A stretch of 10,345 nucleotides of DNA from Tieghemiomyces parasiticus. Its lineage: Eukaryota > Kickxellomycota > Dimargaritomycetes > Dimargaritales > Dimargaritaceae. The position numbers were made by a program, and so were the translations under genes. A model generated the notes under the pieces. The model had not been told where the DNA came from. It was given only the letters and a program-made list of their open reading frames with translations, and did not search any database. This document shows positions 8,434 to 10,345 of the stretch, piece after piece. The number at the start of each line of letters is the position of its first letter. Within the stretch, counting starts at the first letter, position 1. The stretch is from the NCBI GenBank assembly GCA_027575765.1, contig JANBPT010001340.1, forward strand, positions 1 to 10,345. The letters are read 5' to 3'.

Positions 8434-9414
8434 TCAGTGCTGGCCTCCCCAATGCGGTGGCTGGGGTGGGTAGTAGTTGGGCGTCGGGTACGAATGCTGA
8501 GCGTAAGGTGGTTGGCCGCCGTCGTGGGGTAGCGGGGCCATCTGACCAGGCACCCCCGGGGGTGGCATGTGGGGTGCGCCGCCCAGCGGGGTCGCGTTGG
8601 CGGAGGTGGGCTGCGGCGCACCGGTCGCGGGGCTGTTGATCTCGGCGAACAACCGGTGGGGTTGAGCCGAGGGCTGGTTCTTGGCCTGCGAGGCCAGCAG
8701 CCGCTCGGCAGCTGAGCCGTGCCGTTCGCCCTTACCGTCCTTTTTGAGGGCGTAATTGACGGTGACGGGCTTGTTGGCCAGGTACTGCCCGTCCATGCCC
8801 TCGACGGCGGCATCAGACGACTCAAAGTTGTCATAGTTGATGAAGGCGAATCCCTTGGAATTACCAGTCTCCGAGTCGCGGACCACCCGCGGGGGCTGCA
8901 TGATCTGCCCGAATGCACTGAAAGTATCATACAGAAGTTTCTCGTCCACGTCAGGGTCCAGGTTGCCAATGTAGAGTTTGGCACCCACCTCAATGTTCCT
9001 GCGGTCGGTCAAGGACTAGGGAAGCAAAAGTTTAGCGAGGGCAATGAAGGGGGGACGTTGCGGAGGTGGGTTAGTCTCACGGTTGTTTTTAGACGGGGCA
9101 GAACGGACGGCTGCCCTAAGGCGAATAGTCTGCAACGGCAGTATGACCACACTCACCTTGTTTACGCGAATGGGTTTGCCGTAGAGCTTGATCATGTTCA
9201 TGATCTTGGTGGCGTAGTCGGCATCCTCCTCCGACACGAATTCGCAGAATCCATAACCCTGGTGCTGGCCCGTGATGCGGTCCTTGGGCAAATGGAGGCT
9301 GACGACTGGCCCTGCCTGCACCATGAGCTCCCATATTAACTCATCGGTGCAGCGGTCGTCGAGGTTGCCGACATACACTGAGGCGTCCTGGTTGCGTTCC
9401 TGCGCTTTCGACAT
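8434..9414 (-). CDS. SF3B4: splicing factor 3B subunit 4 (SF3b49 / Hsh49)
   Basis: Exons 9414-9157 and 9015-8434 join in phase 0 to give 279 residues. Known role: SF3b subunit of the U2 snRNP that contacts pre-mRNA near the branch site and binds SF3B2, in the nucleus. Seen: RRM1 with RNP2 VYVGNL (13-18) and RNP1 QGYGFCEF (52-59), followed by the family's near-invariant [17 protein letters not shown] (70-86); RRM2 with RNP2 LYIGNL (100-105) and RNP1 KGFAFINY (140-147); then the signature [16 protein letters not shown] (181-196). The C-terminal 80 or so residues are Pro/Gly/Ala/Gln-rich, as in the family but much shorter than in the roughly 424-residue human protein. The ATG at 9414 gives [11 protein letters not shown], matching the family start (ERNQDA), and follows a CT-rich leader. 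Extension of the frame upstream of 9414 is leader, not protein. The high-GC coding strand also leaves a long spurious antisense frame at 8719-9339. Confidence 0.97.
9016..9156 (-). other. SF3B4 intron
   Basis: 141 bases, donor AAG|GTGAGT, acceptor CCTAG|TCC, phase 0. A branch-like GCTAAAC and a TTTTGCTTCCC pyrimidine stretch precede the acceptor. Splicing joins ...IRVNK to [12 protein letters not shown], matching the length of the conserved linker between the two RRMs. Unspliced RNA would lose RRM2. Confidence 0.9.
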
Positions 9415-9475
9415 GGCGGGTTGTGAAAAGCAAGTAAGTAACGAAAATAAAGAGAAAAAAAATATACCTCGAAGC
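9415..9475 (-). promoter_or_regulatory. SF3B4 leader and proximal promoter
   Basis: On the minus strand this reads TATATTTTTTTTCTCTTTATTTTCG, then CTTACTTGCTTTTCACAACCCGCC directly before the ATG, with no upstream ATG. The GGTATATTTT element could serve as a weak TATA box, but it lies only about 50 to 55 bases before the start codon, so the leader would be short. Confidence 0.45.
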
Positions 9476-10025
9476 AACTGTTGGCAATGAGGTAGGGTAA
9501 TGCGGTTATTCAAAGGGGGTGGCGAACCGCAAGAAATTGTGTCGCGAAAGCGGCGCGTCACTGGCGGTACTTGGTCGCGCCGAGGCAAAAGGAAGGCCCG
9601 AGATTGTCCATGTAGGTTAGAGCCTTGGTTTCCAAGTCAAACGACCCTCACGATGCTGGCCCTCCCGAGCTGGTCACATCTCCATTGGACCATGTAGCAT
9701 CCTTGACCATCGATGCTCGCCTTTTTTTTCCACCGTCGTTCCCTACTTCCGTCTCCTGTCGTTTTACCTCCCGGCTCCGTCATTCGTATCGATTTCTACG
9801 TGGCACCCAAGTCCGCCCGTCGGCACCCTGCGCTGGGCAGTCCATTCGTCATGTACCCTCAACCCACGCTCTAGCCACAGCAGCCCTTCCCCCCCCCTTC
9901 CCGCACGGCGAGCAATATTCCTTTGGTTGTCCGATTCTCCACACTACGAAGCCACCCTCCCCCGTCAAGCCCACTTCGATACCCTGAGTCTACCCCTTAG
10001 GCCGCAAGACATCTACTTTCGACAC
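9476..10025 (+). promoter_or_regulatory. divergent intergenic region, CT-rich toward the right-hand gene
   Basis: The left part (to about 9700) is mixed-sequence and separates SF3B4 from the plus-strand gene. From about 9720 to 10025 the plus strand is strongly pyrimidine-rich (CCTTTTTTTTCC, CTTCCGTCTCCTGTCG, CTTCCCCCCCCCTTCCC, CCACCCTCCCCCG), like the leaders at 4130 and 7457. No TATA box is clear. A 53-codon frame (9713-9874), out of frame with the main start, lies in it and may be an upstream ORF or may lie upstream of the transcript. Confidence 0.45.
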
Positions 10026-10345
10026 ATGACTAAGCGCCAGCAACCCGAGATGGACCACGGTCAGGAGGGTTCAGGCCCTGTGGACCCGCTGCACAACGTG
10101 GGTTCGGACCGGAGCCTGACTGTATACCCTAGGGGGGATGGCCAGCTGGTCGTGGAGACCGAGACGCTCGGTCACCTCACGCCTAGGCGCACGCACGGTA
10201 CGGACGAAGGTCGTACTGATGCTAAACTCCCGGATCGGCCTTCGGTGCACGGACTCTCCCCGGATCTCCTCGTACCGCAGCCTGCCACGCTCGAACCACT
10301 GGACCAGCACATCCGGAGCCACACGGGCTACCCAGACATTATCTA
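10026..10345 (+). CDS. unrecognised protein, N-terminal part, cut by window edge
   Basis: 106 codons are open from ATG 10026 to the edge. The product is hydrophilic and probably disordered at first (MTKRQQPEMDHGQEGSG), with scattered Pro, Asp, His and Arg, no signal peptide, no membrane segment and no motif I know. Support: a CT-rich leader ends at this ATG, composition shifts there, and codon choice is GC-rich like the neighbours. The frame stays open well upstream, so the start is not forced by a stop. Doubt: the minus strand also has an open frame in codon register from the edge to a stop at 10071, with similar third-position GC and a protein-like translation, so the true coding strand could be the other one. 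Confidence 0.5.
   Translation, partial: MTKRQQPEMDHGQEGSGPVDPLHNVGSDRSLTVYPRGDGQLVVETETLGHLTPRRTHGTDEGRTDAKLPDRPSVHGLSPDLLVPQPATLEPLDQHIRSHTGYPDII

Noticed and set aside
8719..9339. Plus-strand 206-codon frame
   Set aside because: It is antisense to SF3B4 and crosses its intron; homology clearly fixes the minus strand.
9625..9987. Plus-strand 120-codon frame, Pro/Ser-rich
   Set aside because: It starts at TTG, and its translation reflects the CT-rich leader. It ends before the likely start at 10026 and is not in that frame.

Overview
The window looks like nuclear DNA of an intron-bearing eukaryote, most likely a fungus and possibly an early-diverging one. The evidence is two genes with GT-AG introns of about 140 to 220 bases, a spliceosomal SF3b subunit, TATA boxes followed by pyrimidine-rich leaders, and no bacterial-style gene packing. 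The taxon is inferred from gene style, not from a marker.

Layout, left to right. (1) Positions 1768 down to 1, minus strand: a four-exon gene that leaves the window at the left edge. Joining the exons gives a CDCA7-type zf-4CXXC_R1 zinc-finger protein. Exons 2 and 3 are too short to stand out as open frames, and exon 4 stays open to the edge. (2) 1769-3957: about 2.2 kb in which I see no gene, only a (CT)10 microsatellite and two short palindromes. (3) 4130-4450, plus strand: a 106-residue protein with a mitochondrial-type presequence, behind a strong TATA box and a CT-rich leader. (4) 4451-7241: about 2.8 kb with no supportable gene. (5) 7457-8203, plus strand: a 248-residue secreted orphan protein with seven cysteines, again behind a TATA box and a CT-rich leader. 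(6) 9414 down to 8434, minus strand: SF3B4 (yeast Hsh49), two exons, 279 residues, convergent with the secreted-protein gene. (7) 9415-10025: a divergent intergenic region, CT-rich on the plus strand. (8) 10026-10345, plus strand: a probable unrecognised gene cut by the right edge. An equally long antisense frame lies in codon register with it, so its strand is not certain.

The genes do not form a pathway. SF3B4 acts in pre-mRNA splicing, the zf-4CXXC_R1 protein probably acts on chromatin, and the others are lineage-type orphans. The most informative result is the reconstruction of the zf-4CXXC_R1 gene, whose zinc-binding region has ten cysteines instead of the eleven of animal CDCA7.
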